Of a stretch of 38,604 nucleotides of DNA, positions 1 through 11,682 are shown in pieces (positions within the stretch are counted from its first letter, which is position 1; every line of letters starts with the position of its first letter). The stretch spans positions 319,956 to 358,559 of the forward strand of contig NW_003135349.1 of assembly GCF_000003605.2 (NCBI RefSeq). Direction: 5' to 3'. The stretch comes from Saccoglossus kowalevskii. Its lineage: Eukaryota > Hemichordata > Enteropneusta > Harrimaniidae. Both the position numbers and the translations under genes were made by a program. The notes below the pieces were generated by a model. It was not told where the DNA came from. It did no database searches and worked only from the letters and a program-made list of their open reading frames with translations.

Positions 1-317
1 TTTGAAACCCAGTATGGGATTCTGAGATACATTACCAAGGATATTATTACAAGATAAATCATTTGCTTCATTGAACACATACAACAATGCATATTTCCAC
101 TGAGATCAGTGACCTTTGATGTGTATCCAGTGATCAGTCAAGTAGAAACAGTCAAAATATTTTATCAGATTTTCTCAATTTTTGCATGATATTTTCATAC
201 AGGACATCTGTTGTTCAAACTCAGGGAAGATTTTATACTGATGAATAAGGTGACCAAGTTTGATAAAGTTTGGAATAGAATTAGTAAAGTTATTATGCAC
301 ACAATAACAATTATTAA

Positions 318-360
318 CAACGACGACGACGATGACGACAACAACAACGACAACGACGGA
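318..360. repeat. (GAC/AAC)n trinucleotide microsatellite
   Basis: Interrupted CGA/CAA triplets. They create spurious Asp/Asn or Val frames. Confidence 0.9.
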
Positions 361-410
361 CAAAATTTTTCCCTTAATATACCTTTCCCTTCCATCTTTG
401 ATGGTACGGG

Positions 411-510
411 CAAGGTAATGATAAAACCATGATTTTAAAACCCCCTGAATATGCCTGAAATGGTAAATCAGTGAAATTTAAACCCAGTGAAAATTAGTCA
501 TTTTACAGTA
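411..510 (-). mobile_element. Partial TACTGTAA-type MITE, subfamily 2
   Basis: It ends TTTTACAGTA at 510 and matches the reverse complement of the left half of 23919-24128 (AAATCAGTGAAATTTAAACC, GCCTGAAATGG). The other half is missing or too diverged. Confidence 0.6.
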
Positions 511-663
511 CATGTACATCTGTACCTGATGGCCAATTTTTAACTTTTTCAGCTGTATGAATAACCTGTGAATGCTTGTTATGCTGCACGTTGGAAACTA
601 TGTTGTCACAGTCACTCGTTTTTCCCGTTGCAAACTGCAACAAAGCCACTGTGACAAATTCTC

Positions 664-826
664 TTGAAGGGGAACCGCTCAATCCCATGGATTGCACCAT
701 AGAATCATGGGACACTATTGTTTATGTTGTTTACAATGTTAATCTATCTTTTGTTAACCATTGTTATTTTAATCCATAAAGTAAATTTGTTGTAAAATTA
801 ATCTTAACTGGAAGGTGCCCCTTTAA
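664..826 (+). mobile_element. TTAA-type MITE, copy 1
   Basis: 163 bp with imperfect terminal inverted repeats (TTGAAGGGGAACC ... GGTGCCCCTTTAA), ending in TTAA-like target sequence. It is closely matched by 21097-21259 in the same orientation. There is no coding capacity. TTAA targets are typical of piggyBac-mobilised elements; that link is inference. Confidence 0.7.
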
Positions 827-830
827 GGAC

Positions 831-2815
831 CTCTCACTAAGTCAAAACTGATAAAAATTTATAATTTTTTCAAAACTCCATAAAATGTTGTTTTCAGTAA
901 TGGAGCTATGCAAGCAAGATTAACTGGGATGATTATCTTTTCAGCAAAGTTCCTTTCCTTCAGTGCCCTTGATAACAACAATGTACAGTACGACTTATAA
1001 TGTACACAAATGTACATGTATAAAACTTGCCATATGGTGTTTTCAGCCTGTGAAACAGCTCAAAAAAGATGTTTTCAACCCAAACGTGATATTTTTCTAC
1101 TACAAACCTGCACATAATCTGCTATGAATTGAAAACAAATAAAACACTCGGCAAATTATTTTAAAATCAGATACTATAAATAAATGTGCATTTATCAAGT
1201 TTTTTTTTGTCGTTAGACTTCGATGATCTGATAAACAATCTAGTAGATCATGTAATGATTTGGACATAATTTGAAACAAAACATTATTACAATTATTGAA
1301 TCGTCTCTATTTTAGATTCTCTTCTGCATGAAACATTTGAATCCTTCATCACCAAAAACGTCGACAAAAACCAACAACTATTAAAACCTTGTTTATTGAG
1401 AAACTACATTAAATAACAAATGCCATAGCTGAATTTGCACAGTTTCCCTGTAGCAGGCCTTCAAAAGCCGTCCATTTGAACTTGTGCATGATAGTGTTAG
1501 AAAAAAGCTGACCTCAGTTAAATTAAATGATCTGAAAGATCGCACCAAAGAGCTAATTCCATCAATCAGTGTTACTGTAATAACAACACACATCAATTTC
1601 AACTTTTATTGTTTCTACAATAGATTTTACTGTCTTATATCAGTATAGCTCAACTGACAAAATGCGCGACTTTGTGTTTGATTTCCATGGAAACACATCA
1701 CCACATGCAACTTCATGTTCCTTTTACCATGAAAATGTACCAGAGCATGTACAGTTGTGTTGGATTTTGATAGTGAGTACAGGTTTATAATGAGAGTTCA
1801 GCGGATATAATCAGGAATTCTGCTAAGATATAATAGGCGACAACTGAATAAATGAACCCTGGCTGGCAAAGATGAATAGATTTATGAATGGATAACAAAC
1901 TAATGATGCAATATCTTAATGCAGCATGACAAAGGAGAGTATAAAAGTCCTGAAACAATGCAATAATATATTTCCTAGGCATTTTTAGGAGCAGAAAATA
2001 TAGGCTAAAAGTCACCGTAATTACACACAAAAAAAAATATTAATATTCTTCATGATCAATTAATACTGCATGTACTAAATTAATATCAATGTCCCTTATA
2101 GAATAACATAACATGAAACGTATACAAGTTCATAAAAATAATATTACAGCAACTTATCTGAGCAAATTAGCAAGAAAAGGAGGATAGATATTTTCTCTTT
2201 GTATACCATGCTTTTCATCTACGATGATACAGACAAAGTAAAAACAAGTACGGCATTTAAAGGGTTAATTCTAGCGACAGTTCCAAGGTCCTCATAAATC
2301 TGCAGAATTATGTATAATATTTAGACTTCAACTTTCTCACTACCACTTTCTCACGCAAATGTTTCCATTTTTTTTCTAGTATTCTTCAATAGTTCTGGAG
2401 ATGAATCCTAATTTTGGAGCCAACAGACAAAATTTTAGTTGATTTTTAGTTTTTATACCAAAAATTTGGCTATTTTTGTCCCAATCTTCTGAAGAAAAGC
2501 GCAGACTATAAATAGGACTATTTTGTGATGAAAAGCGGGAACCAGAGGTGAAAAGGTTAATAAATGACATGATGTGTACTGTCAGTGTAGTATAGTGATC
2601 TGAATATCAGATTATGGTAGATGCAAACAGCAGTCGTGGTAACAGACTGCAGAACAATCCTTTCAATGGCTTAGTAGTAATATTTACATTCAGAATGTCA
2701 GATGTCACTTGTGTTTTCATTTTTTTGCATTGTTCTCTAATTTTGTTGTTAGTTTTGAGCTGAGCTGACAAAACATATTGACATGCAGAATTTGATTGAT
2801 TATTTGTTAAAAAAA
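831..2815. other. Repeat-poor intergenic DNA
   Basis: AT-rich, with no supported gene except the very weak exon candidate at 1393-1531. The 40-bp segment 1835-1874 recurs at 13515-13554. Confidence 0.6.
1393..1531 (-). CDS. Low-confidence candidate terminal exon
   Basis: An acceptor (GCGATCTTTCAG) is followed by 45 open codons in the frame that accepts a phase-2 donor, and the TAA stop overlaps an AATAAA signal (1392-1397). Phase agrees with both candidate first exons at 7-8 kb, but the peptide is not recognised, and a second frame is also open for a similar length (it contains HKFKWTAFEGLL). It may be neither. Confidence 0.15.
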
Positions 2816-2935
2816 CAGCAATGGGATAGAGTTTTTGAAAATGTACAAAAATGGGATAAGAATATAAACACATCTGATACAGGAAATGAGGATAATATAA
2901 AACTTGATTTCCATGAAACTAATTCATTAACATAA

Positions 2936-3350
2936 AAAATGGAGACAACTGTAGTTTTTTGGGCCATCCTTGATCTGATTATGGAACTGACATGAACATG
3001 TATTTTTATATGTATGATGTATTTGCCAACTATGAATGAAAATTGTTCATAAGCCTTAGATATAATATGGTTAAAAAGCAAGATGGCCGCCAGCCAGCCA
3101 TCTTTGATCTGATTGTCATTGACATGTAATCTAGAATGTACAATGTATGTATAAAATTTAACAAAAAGATGCTGAGATACCACATTTTCAAATAAAACAA
3201 AATGGCCATCTTTTATCTGATTGCGAAACGAATCACCATAGACACATATCCTAACATGTATAATATATGTACCAAATTTGAACATGCATGCATAAGATAC
3301 CACAATTTCAAAAAACAAAATGGCTGCCAGTCAGCCATCTTGGATTGAAT
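2936..3350 (+). repeat. Diverged tandem repeat, about 120-140-bp units
   Basis: Units begin near 2936, 3079, 3198 and 3319, each with a variant of AAAATGGCCGCCAGCC...CATC followed by ATCTGATTG, then an ATGTACAATGTATGTA-like core and GATACCACAATTTCAAA. The long open minus-strand frame over 2800-3318 follows from the repeat period, not from a gene. Confidence 0.7.
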
Positions 3351-3699
3351 CAGTAAACCACTGCATGTGCTTATGTCCCAGATAAAGTACTAAGCACAAG
3401 CGAAGAATGAACAGAGTCCACAGAGTTCTGAAACATGACTCAAGACGAACAGAGACCGAATTATAAGTCCCCGTTTCGAACTTCATTCAAACAGAGACTA
3501 AAAAATCAAACCAAGTCAAGAACTAACCATTTGAATCCCATACTTTTACGATGCAAATTTCTTATTATTTGATTTAATATTTACTATTGGCTAAAAGTCT
3601 TAATTTATATTTTGGAAAAAATATGAAAAAAATTATGAGTCAGATATGTGGCAGTATCAAAAGCAATCTAAGCTTAAAAAATAAAGCAAACTTAGCAGC

Positions 3700-3965
3700 G
3701 CCCTCATGCCATGGCCATGTACGTACCCCCTTACCCTGGGAGCATATCCTCTGGCAACCATAAAATTACGATTGACCAGGGATCACATGTGGCCACAGTC
3801 TTTAACTGCAACCTGTCTAATAGTAATTTTGGTCCCAAGGAACTCGTAGAATGCTCCATTTTAGAATTATCGAAAAACTCCACACCCTGGTAGGGAGAAC
3901 CCTATCTCTCCCACTTGGTGGTGCCACTGAATTGCAGTGCTCCCTCTTGCAGTTTTTTTTCTAGA
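3700..3965. repeat. Possible dispersed repeat with short hairpin
   Basis: The GC content is locally higher than that of the flanks. The segment GGTAGGGAGAACCCTATCTCTCCC folds back on itself. It may be a SINE-like or MITE fragment, but I find no second copy in the window. Confidence 0.25.
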
Positions 3966-4767
3966 AAAAACCCTGATAGAATCATACACTGCCATAACCT
4001 TTACTATTTTTGTTACTATTTATAATTCCATTTGAAAAGCATTTTAAGTATTATTATTAAAATCCTATTACTAATGGCTTCCTTAATACAACAAACACCC
4101 CCCCCCCCCTTGAAAGTTCTGAATAAAGTGTTTATGACACCAATTTTTGAAGCTGCAACATTGTAACACAAACTGTTATAGAATTTTAACAAGAATAAAT
4201 CACCTGTTAAAATCCTCCATGTATAGCTGATATGAATGATATATAACCACATCAACATGTGATATGTTAAATTTACTGGTAGTGTAAATGATAATTAAAC
4301 AACTCTACACAATGTAAACTAGCAGATAACATCGGGGGTGGGTTTCTGAGGGATTACTGAAATATCTATTATTAGAAAACAATCTGTATTAGAAGCTGCA
4401 TCCCTAGTAGAAGTCACACCCATATTTTTGAACAATTGAGAACCAAAAATTATCAATTCTCATGTGCGGAAATGCTCCAATAAAAGCCACATCCCCTCTG
4501 TTGCATTGTACTATTATAATAGAAGCTTCTATTACAGATTTTGTTATTAATTTATGACTAAAATTGACAAGAAAAGAACCCAATCACAAATCTATAACTA
4601 TGAGGGCTGACACGAGAGCAATAAGCATATCATTCCATGGATTACCAGGGTGCCAGGTTATCATCAAAAAATGCATCATTCAAAATTACGTTGTGTGTTT
4701 GAGTGTGATTGAGGTCACGCCGTGATAAAATTGTGATTACATCTATAAGGTATATGATAAATCCTTC

Positions 4768-4885
4768 ATGGACTAGATACTGGATGCTCTCCTCGGTCAT
4801 ATGCCTTACTTTATACTTGCAAGCTCAGGCATTCTCTCCGCATGACCGCAGGCCGCAAAAGCCATATCCAGTCCATGATAATTAA
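4768..4885. repeat. Short inverted-repeat element
   Basis: The outer arms TCATGGACTAGATA and TATCCAGTCCATGA, and an inner pair CGGTCATATGCC / GGCATTCTCTCCGCATGACCG, form a nested fold. This is consistent with a small foldback element. Confidence 0.45.
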
Positions 4886-4911
4886 TATTGTCTCTTTTAT
4901 CATGACTTACA

Positions 4912-5132
4912 TACTGTAAACTACCAGTACTTTATTTTCGCTTGGAATTCATTTTTGCTAATTTCACTGAAGGAGTTATTCAGTGAAAATAAAACCCAGC
5001 AAATATACCTTTTTTCCTATATTTTACATTCAACTCACCAAAAATCAGTGACAATATATTCCATACAAAACACCCAAAAAGTTATTTCAGCGAAAATTAA
5101 TTCCAGCTATAAAAATAAAGTATTTTACAGTA
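4912..5132 (+). mobile_element. TACTGTAA-type MITE, subfamily 1
   Basis: 221 bp starting TACTGTAAA and ending TTTTACAGTA, with inner arms containing CTTTATTTTCGC / AAAATAAAGTA. It matches the reverse complement of 34705-34890 along its length. The termini suggest a TA target. No coding capacity. Confidence 0.7.
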
Positions 5133-7270
5133 TTTAAAAACACAACATCAATCCAAGTACAAATAGCGTATAATTTCGCAAGGTGTTATGATCAGAAACA
5201 GCCAAGTACAAAATACATGTATGTCCCACATAATTTTAACACTTTGTGCATAAAAGTAAACTTTTGGCACTTTTCACAAAATGAAGCTACATAAAAAATT
5301 TTCACATTTTACAAAATGAAACCAAAAGGAAATCACATCCATCTCGTCCCAAAATAGCAAAGAAAATACACAAAAATGTGAAAATTCATGCATAAATTTT
5401 CGGTGTGAAAAAAAACATTATTAGTAGGGTTACGTGTAATCCCTAATCATAAAAGAAAATATGGCCATAAGACAAGCTGAAACCAAATTCAAAACAATTC
5501 AATTGCTCGAACTGGAGCTATAACCTGCTTTTTATTATCACCCCTCTCCCACATGGATTGTTTACAAAAAAATTTCAAAACAACAACAATTTTTAATCAG
5601 ACTATTTCGTAAAAATAATCAACACAGAATTTTATGAGCAAGAGATTTTGTATATTAAGTGTCTAAGTCATTTTAAACTTGTACATCAAAATACATACAT
5701 GACATGTTTTGACTCAAAAGTTTATCTGAAGTGACCACAACACTAAGGTCTTAGATGCACGTTTTGTCAAGTTAGAGTTCACCATACAGCTGTCAATGAA
5801 TAACATGAACTTTTATATCAAAAGTCAATCTTTCTATTGTTCCCATTTCATTGAAAATACACTCAAAATAAATAAATTTTCATGAATTTATCTAATATAT
5901 CGGCTCTAAATTTAAAAAACTTGAAACTTGGAAAATTCAGAGGAAAAAAAGTTTAACAATTCTGACAAAACCTGGTAGTTTGTGTTAAAAATGTAAACAG
6001 GTTGCAGTATACCGACACTGTGCTTTCAATACTTTCAATAATTTGTGATCCTTTGATAATTGGCTGACACAAAAATAACCTATGTTAATAATGTAATAAT
6101 TTAATTATGTGAAAATAGAATTTTTACACATTATTCCCTCAAGCATACAAGACTACAGAAATCAATTACAGGCAAATCATTAATTAAGGAAGGTTACAGA
6201 TTCAATGGGAAGGCCAATTCCACTGACCGAGATTCAGTCAGTTAAAATCCGCTTGTGTTCAACAAAATCTGGTTGGCGCTAGGATAGCATATTAAATTGC
6301 CATTTAATAAAAAAGATGGCCACACAGCCCTGTCATGTAGTCCCAAACATGAATATAGCGTCTGTGGTAAAAGTGCAGCACTAGCACATGCCTTTGGCGC
6401 ATGATGAAACAAAAGTCAAGAGACAACAATGATGTTCAATGTCCGGATTGCTTTTAAAATAAATTAAGACAGGTACTAAAAAAATTGTTTCTGAAATTTA
6501 TATACATGTACAATTGTATGTATTAAATACAATATATTGTATTTAATTTAAATATCTATAATTTAATATGTATTCAATGTAGAAAAAAAAAATCTCTTAG
6601 ATTTACTTTATTAAACCCCTTTGAGTGTCAGATATTTTTCCCGCCCAAAATTCAGTAAAAATATTTTCACTAAATTTCATCATTATTTTGGACCATACAG
6701 ACAGCTTTAGATATTGCTTTTAGTTTTTGATCAAAAAGTTTGTCAATTTTCATCGACATTAAACTTAAAAAAAAATATTTATTTTGAGCAGATTGTACAC
6801 AGTCATTTTGTGAATGTTGACAATGGAGCTCTTAAGGTTAATCCTGGATTAAACTTGTAGGCATTTTACAGTGTTTTACATTCAGTTTTTTTTTTAGATC
6901 ACTTTTGCCTGTTTGTTTTTTTATTTTCCCCATATTTAACATTATTTTTCAGAAAATGAAAATCACAAAATAAAAGATTTCTGACAGATAAATTATGTCA
7001 ATTTTTTTCTAAACATGAACCGAACCAAATTGTAACTGTCAAAAACAAATAATTTCAATTATTATAAAAATAAATAGATGAATAAACTGCTAAATTCTAC
7101 AAATACCCCATGTACAATGAAGGTCAGAAAGAGCAGCAGGCACACAATATGCCGGCCGGTACTGTGTGAATATATTAACAAAAAAATAATCTGGTTTTAT
7201 GCTACAAACTGAAATGTTCATTTTGATAATAAAAAAAAATTCCCAACACTGAATAATTAAATTTATCATA
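5133..7270. other. AT-rich intergenic or intronic DNA
   Basis: No convincing exon on either strand. It holds a local palindrome ACTGACCGAGATTCAGTCAGT-like at about 6222-6242 inside a slightly GC-richer patch (6200-6430), and an AT palindromic run near 6510-6580. If the candidate exons at 7-8 kb are real, this could be their intron. Confidence 0.55.
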
Positions 7271-7275
7271 CATAC

Positions 7276-7403
7276 CTATCCAACACCCTCATTTGTCCCC
7301 ATGATGGGGAGAGAACATTTGCAACAAGTTTCCTTTTTGATAATCTCACACGCCCATTTAAACGCGTTTGATGGAGTTGTGGCAGTTCGTATATATTTGC
7401 CAT
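7276..7403 (-). CDS. Candidate first coding exon (minus strand), unknown protein
   Basis: ATG in good context (GAAAATGGCA) opens 42 codons plus two bases, ending TTGGATAG before donor GTATGT (phase 2). The peptide starts MANIYELPQL and contains the basic stretch LSKRKL. It is not recognised. A pyrimidine run and a CpG-containing GCGTGGCCG lie just upstream. It could be an alternative first exon of the same gene as 8224-8303, or a chance match. Confidence 0.3.
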
Positions 7404-8223
7404 TTTCACCATTCAACGGCCACGCAAAAAAAAAGATAAGTTGTCCTATGGGCAGTAATCCACTTGTCAAAAAAGTGTCAAACAATGCTTAAAATATCAA
7501 ATAAATTTAGGAAACATTTTCCCAGTGATTAGATTATTCCGCGATTAACTCAAATATTAAGTTAAACAGATTTCTTGATGAAAATCTTCAATATAATCAA
7601 AAGTTTTGTCTGTGGAAGATGAATACGTACATGTATTACCTCCATACCACTTGTACACTACTAGTGAGGACACACAATGTGTTACGTGGTAAGAGCCCCT
7701 AACTCAATCAATAAAATTTGTCAAAACAAACCTCTAGTTCATAGTTAAAGATCGCAGCATTATTTCCTTGATATTAATATTAGATCACAGAACTTTATCA
7801 AAAATGTGCTATAGTACTAAAAATAAGCCCCAAACAACTTAGGAAAGGGGGATAGGGAAGGTCATTTAAAAAAAAAAACGAGTAATACTAATACGGCAAC
7901 AAAAATACGCCATTTCAATGAACAGTCGTAGTCAGTTCAAGACGTCTGCACATCGAACATTTCCTGACAGGTGACATTTCCATGTCAATGCGCTTACTTC
8001 TGACTGGTTAGGGAGTAGTTAAATCTTTTAGAAGGTTCATGTTCATTGTATCTGGTCACATTCAATAGTTTAAGATTGCATTCTGTGAAAGTAGGCGGTG
8101 AAAGCCTATTTGCGACATAACAATGACGGGCCTGAGTAACTCCAATCTAAACTGATCTGATGGCATCTATGTAGATTTATCAGAAACATTACATTGTAAA
8201 TTTGGTAACTGCTCAGGACTTAC

Positions 8224-8303
8224 CCATTATCCCTGGTATATACCGATGTACTTGGCGCAATATACCTCCAAAACTGGATACCCAGTGGAACTCGCAACGC
8301 CAT
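8224..8303 (-). CDS. Candidate first coding exon, possible mitochondrial presequence
   Basis: On the minus strand an ATG with A at -3 and G at +4 opens 26 codons plus two bases, ending at the perfect donor GTAAGT (phase 2). The peptide begins MALRVPLGIQFWRYI, is low in acidic residues and has Arg at 4, 13 and 24, compatible with an amphipathic mitochondrial targeting helix. No downstream exon is firmly identified, so this remains a candidate. It lies upstream of the candidate at 7276-7403, which has the same phase. Confidence 0.3.
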
Positions 8304-9690
8304 ACTTCACACTGACGAATTTACCTGAGAAAGCTAAGTAGCCTTAATATGACTGCCTTTAGTAATTGTTTATTACTAAATCCTCAATGCTGTAGTCGTA
8401 AAGGGGAAACTGTGTCTTGCGTTTCCGTTTTCTGTTAATTATCAAACCGGTGTGCTAGATGTTTTAATTAACGAAATTACGAGCTGTGTTAAATCTGCAT
8501 CGGATGAGGGCAGTATTTATGAACAGCTGATTGTCACGAGAATAGCGATAATTCAGGGTCAAATGTCAAATTGTTTTTGCATAAAGACCTTTGTTGGGAT
8601 GTTTTCGCGACTGTTTTGGTGTCAACACTTTCTTAAACCGAATTTTCCGCGTTCACTTGTCGTTTTGAGTTGTTGTTTTTTTGTTTTGTTTTTTTTTATA
8701 AATGTTCTTGTTTTATGTTTATATTTTTGCCACTATTTGCACATGTCTATAAATAGAACACTTTCACCGTGACGGAAGTAGCGAGATTCTGGAAGCCTGC
8801 TTTTGTTATATCGACAAATACAAACACGACAGTCTGCTGATTTTCGATAAAAAGGAATTTTATCTTTGTGACAAGCGCAATATCATGCATACAAGTGCGT
8901 TATATTCCATACCCAGCATGCTCACTCATGCGAAACGCCGTATTTCGACTTCCTGGAAATTGGTCTATACTCGTGTTTGGTCATGTTTATACATAAATAA
9001 GTTGGAGTATAAATATAAATATTGTAAGACCATTTATTTTCACTATTCGGATATTTTGTGTATAATTTTAGTGGGGAGAGGGCAGTGGTAGCAAAAAACA
9101 GTGGGAGGGCAATTTAATTTGGTTTAGAGGGAGGGGAGTTGCGAACAGATTGACCACTCCCCTCCAAATTAAATTAAGCCTTAATAATGTACATAAATTA
9201 TGTTACTGTTGATCAAACATAAATACCAAACATTTTTGAAAATGTACTCGTTGACTGCACCTGATGATACATTGTGTTGTTGTAGTGACTCTACAATACA
9301 TTGGTTTACAATTTGCGAGGGTCTTTATTTTTAAGCTCAGTCCATAGCAGTCTGGGTTTGTAGCGAGAAGGGAAAGGGCGCTAAAAGTTCATTGTGATTA
9401 GGACTTTCCCCTCCCGAAAGCTATGGCAATTTATATGTCTTCAGAAAGCTAAGATACAGGAGAATACGGTCGTGTATTTTACGTGTTAATATTTGCTCAG
9501 GGGATTAGGTTACGCACATTCACGCGAACCTTCTAAAAATAAGGTTTTTACACAGGATTGGTCGTTTCTCGTTGTTCGCTTTTTCTATGAGTTCGATGTT
9601 TTCAGTGTTGCTTTATAAGATAGTGATCTTTAAAACTGGGTTCTGGAATTTGTATGTGTCTCATATTTCTGGAGATATAACCAAAAATTG
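8304..9690. other. Intergenic region with CpG patches
   Basis: CpG is more frequent here (8390-8960) than in flanking DNA, which could mark a promoter for the minus-strand candidate exon at 8303. The plus-strand open stretch 8452-8772 lacks protein-like composition. At 9108-9180 a foldback pairs GGCAATTTAATTTGG with CCAAATTAAATTAAGCC. Confidence 0.4.
9108..9180. repeat. Imperfect foldback
   Basis: The arms GGCAATTTAATTTGG...GGGGAGT and ACTCCCCTCCAAATTAAATT are complementary with an unpaired insert. There is no second copy in the window. Confidence 0.45.
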
Positions 9691-9733
9691 TCATTCCAGC
9701 TCAGCAGCCAATCAGCGACAGCCTTTCAGTTAG

Positions 9734-10287
9734 ATGACAATTTCGGTTTCAAACTATACGTATAATTTGTTTAAAATGGAATATGAATTTGAAGGATATT
9801 TAACAGAAATTCAGGACTTCAATTTGAGAAGAATGGTTACCAAGTTTAGACTTAGTGACCATAATTTGGAAATTGAATTGGGCAGGAGAAAATTTCCAAG
9901 AATGGAGGCAAATTACAGATTGTGTAAAAAATGCAACACAGGTACTGTAGAAGATGAAAAACATTTTATCCTTGACTGTTGCTTCTTCACTCAAGAAAGA
10001 AATACCCTCTTAGAAGATTGTAAATTAGAAATGTGCAGTACAACTAACCGAAATTTAATATTCACTTGCATCATAAATAGTAGTACTGCACTTGCAAAAT
10101 ACTTAAAAAATACAATTTATAAAATCTAATTGTAATACGTATTTTATATATACCCTTTGATTTGTTTGTAATTTTGAAATTTTTGTTGTTTTTGTTTATT
10201 TGTGTTTGTTTTTTCTGATCTGTATCCTTACCATACAACACCCACTGATGGTGCAGTTGTGTAATAAAGTTATTATTATTATTATAC
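9734..10287 (+). mobile_element. 5'-truncated non-LTR retrotransposon (LINE) 3' end, copy 1
   Basis: The stretch at 9734-10129 encodes the C-terminus of a LINE ORF2: a basic segment with KFRLSDHNLEIELGRRK, then a CKKC...H...C knuckle (YRLCKKCNTG, then EKHFILDC), as found after the reverse transcriptase of many invertebrate LINEs. After the stop comes a short 3' UTR with AATAAA and a (TTA)n tail ending at about 10287. The RT and endonuclease domains are missing, so this copy is dead. The 5' boundary is uncertain (about 9690-9734). Confidence 0.75.
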
Positions 10288-10289
10288 CC

Positions 10290-10735
10290 CGGGAATGTTC
10301 TTCATGTAATTCGGCCGAATTTTGTTATCGGTTGGCTTAATATTACCCCCAACGGATCGTGTTTCTGTGAACGATTGGCATTTTTGTCAAGATTTGTAGG
10401 AATCTGAAAAACGCGTTTCACAACTTGTCTCTTGTTTAGTTTTATGTCGCATTCAATATGGCGGTCCCAATATAGTAAATATCGCATTTGTTTTATTATC
10501 ACATGTGCGCCAGCTGACTGTGTGATCTAGAACGTGGAAAATTGGTGCACTATTTTTTAGAAAGTGATATAACTTAGTAATTTCACCGAAAGTGGATGTT
10601 AAGTTCAAAAAGAAGGCGTATCGCACAACTAATTTATTCAAGTCCAAAAGTACAATCGGGTCTCTAAATACAGGGTTGGTCATCGTGACAACATTCGTTT
10701 ACTTACTGTCTTTTACCTCCATTCTTACACAATGT
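10290..10735. other. Spacer between the two LINE copies
   Basis: No recognisable gene. It has moderate CpG and a CATTCAATATGGCGG patch near 10450. Open minus-strand stretches here are unremarkable. Confidence 0.5.
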
Positions 10736-10745
10736 ACAAATTAAA

Positions 10746-11682
10746 ATGTCTGAAAAGTTTAACAAGTTATTCCCCATTATGAAATCAATCCTTGGTAACC
10801 ATGGCAATGTTAATAGAGTAGATTATGGTATATCCCTGTGGAACCACATTATTAGACCTGCCTTAGAGTATGCCTGTGAGTTACTCGTATTTAGTTCAAC
10901 AGATATGGAAAAATTAGAAAGAATGCAACGTACATTTGGAAAGTTTATTCTAGGAGCATGTCGATACACAGCAAATGAAGCCGTTCTAGGGGAACTTGGG
11001 TGGATAACTATGAAAAGTAGAGTCAGTTTATTAAAACTGAATTATTACAAGAGGTTGTGTTTAATGGAATCAACCAGATGGTCAAAAGTTATTTTTAATA
11101 AACTAACTGCAGTTAAAGAGAATAATCTGATTAAGACCTGGCCATGGATAAATAGCATTGAAGATATAGAAAGAAATATAAACAAAAGTCAATTCACTAA
11201 TCTGTCTGAAAGAAATATTAAAAATTTGATTGTAAACAGTGACGAGATTCAGTGGAAACAAAAAATGGCAGAGAAATCAAGTCTCGTTCATTATAGAAAA
11301 TTTAAAACAAATTTAAAATATTGTGAGAAATATTTAAATTCTTTATCCAACTTCAAGGGCACCCAATTAAAATTCAAGGCAAGACCCTGCACTCTTGGTT
11401 TGGCATATGAGAAAAGGAAATGGGCAAACTTGGATAATAATGATTGTATCTGTCCATGTTGCAAAAAGGAACCTGAAACACTTGAGCATTTCATATTACT
11501 TAGCACAGAGAAAAACACTAATGGAAGGTATTGAAATGCTCCTATGTAACACAAATGAAATAAATTTACATAAAGACTTCATAGCAAACAAAGAAGTGCT
11601 ATGTTTAATCCTGGGTGACAGTACAGGCAGTATAATTCAGTCCTGTGTGACGAAATTGATACTTTTACAACAAAATTCTTAG
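10746..11682 (+). pseudogene. LINE ORF2 C-terminal fragment, frameshifted
   Basis: The first frame runs from 10746 and drifts to a stop at 11534. The continuation is in the next frame, from about 11500 to 11682 (…RKTLMEGIEMLL…), placing a single frameshift inside the Zn-knuckle. No catalytic RT motif (FADD-type) is present. It cannot act autonomously. Confidence 0.65.

Noticed and set aside
175-432. Poly-Val and poly-Asp/Asn frames
   Set aside because: They are produced by the GAC/AAC microsatellite at 318-360 and read in all phases.
2800-3318. 172-codon minus-strand frame
   Set aside because: The repeated ~42-residue pattern follows the tandem repeat, with no recognisable domain.
6200-6440. 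Small frames in a slightly GC-richer patch
   Set aside because: No frame is longer than about 50 codons, none has splice signals, and the patch has a palindromic core that suggests repeat origin.
8452-8772. 106-codon plus-strand frame with hydrophobic second half
   Set aside because: The Phe/Leu/Val run is from T-rich DNA. There is no recognisable domain, poor start context and no splice signals that would make it an exon.
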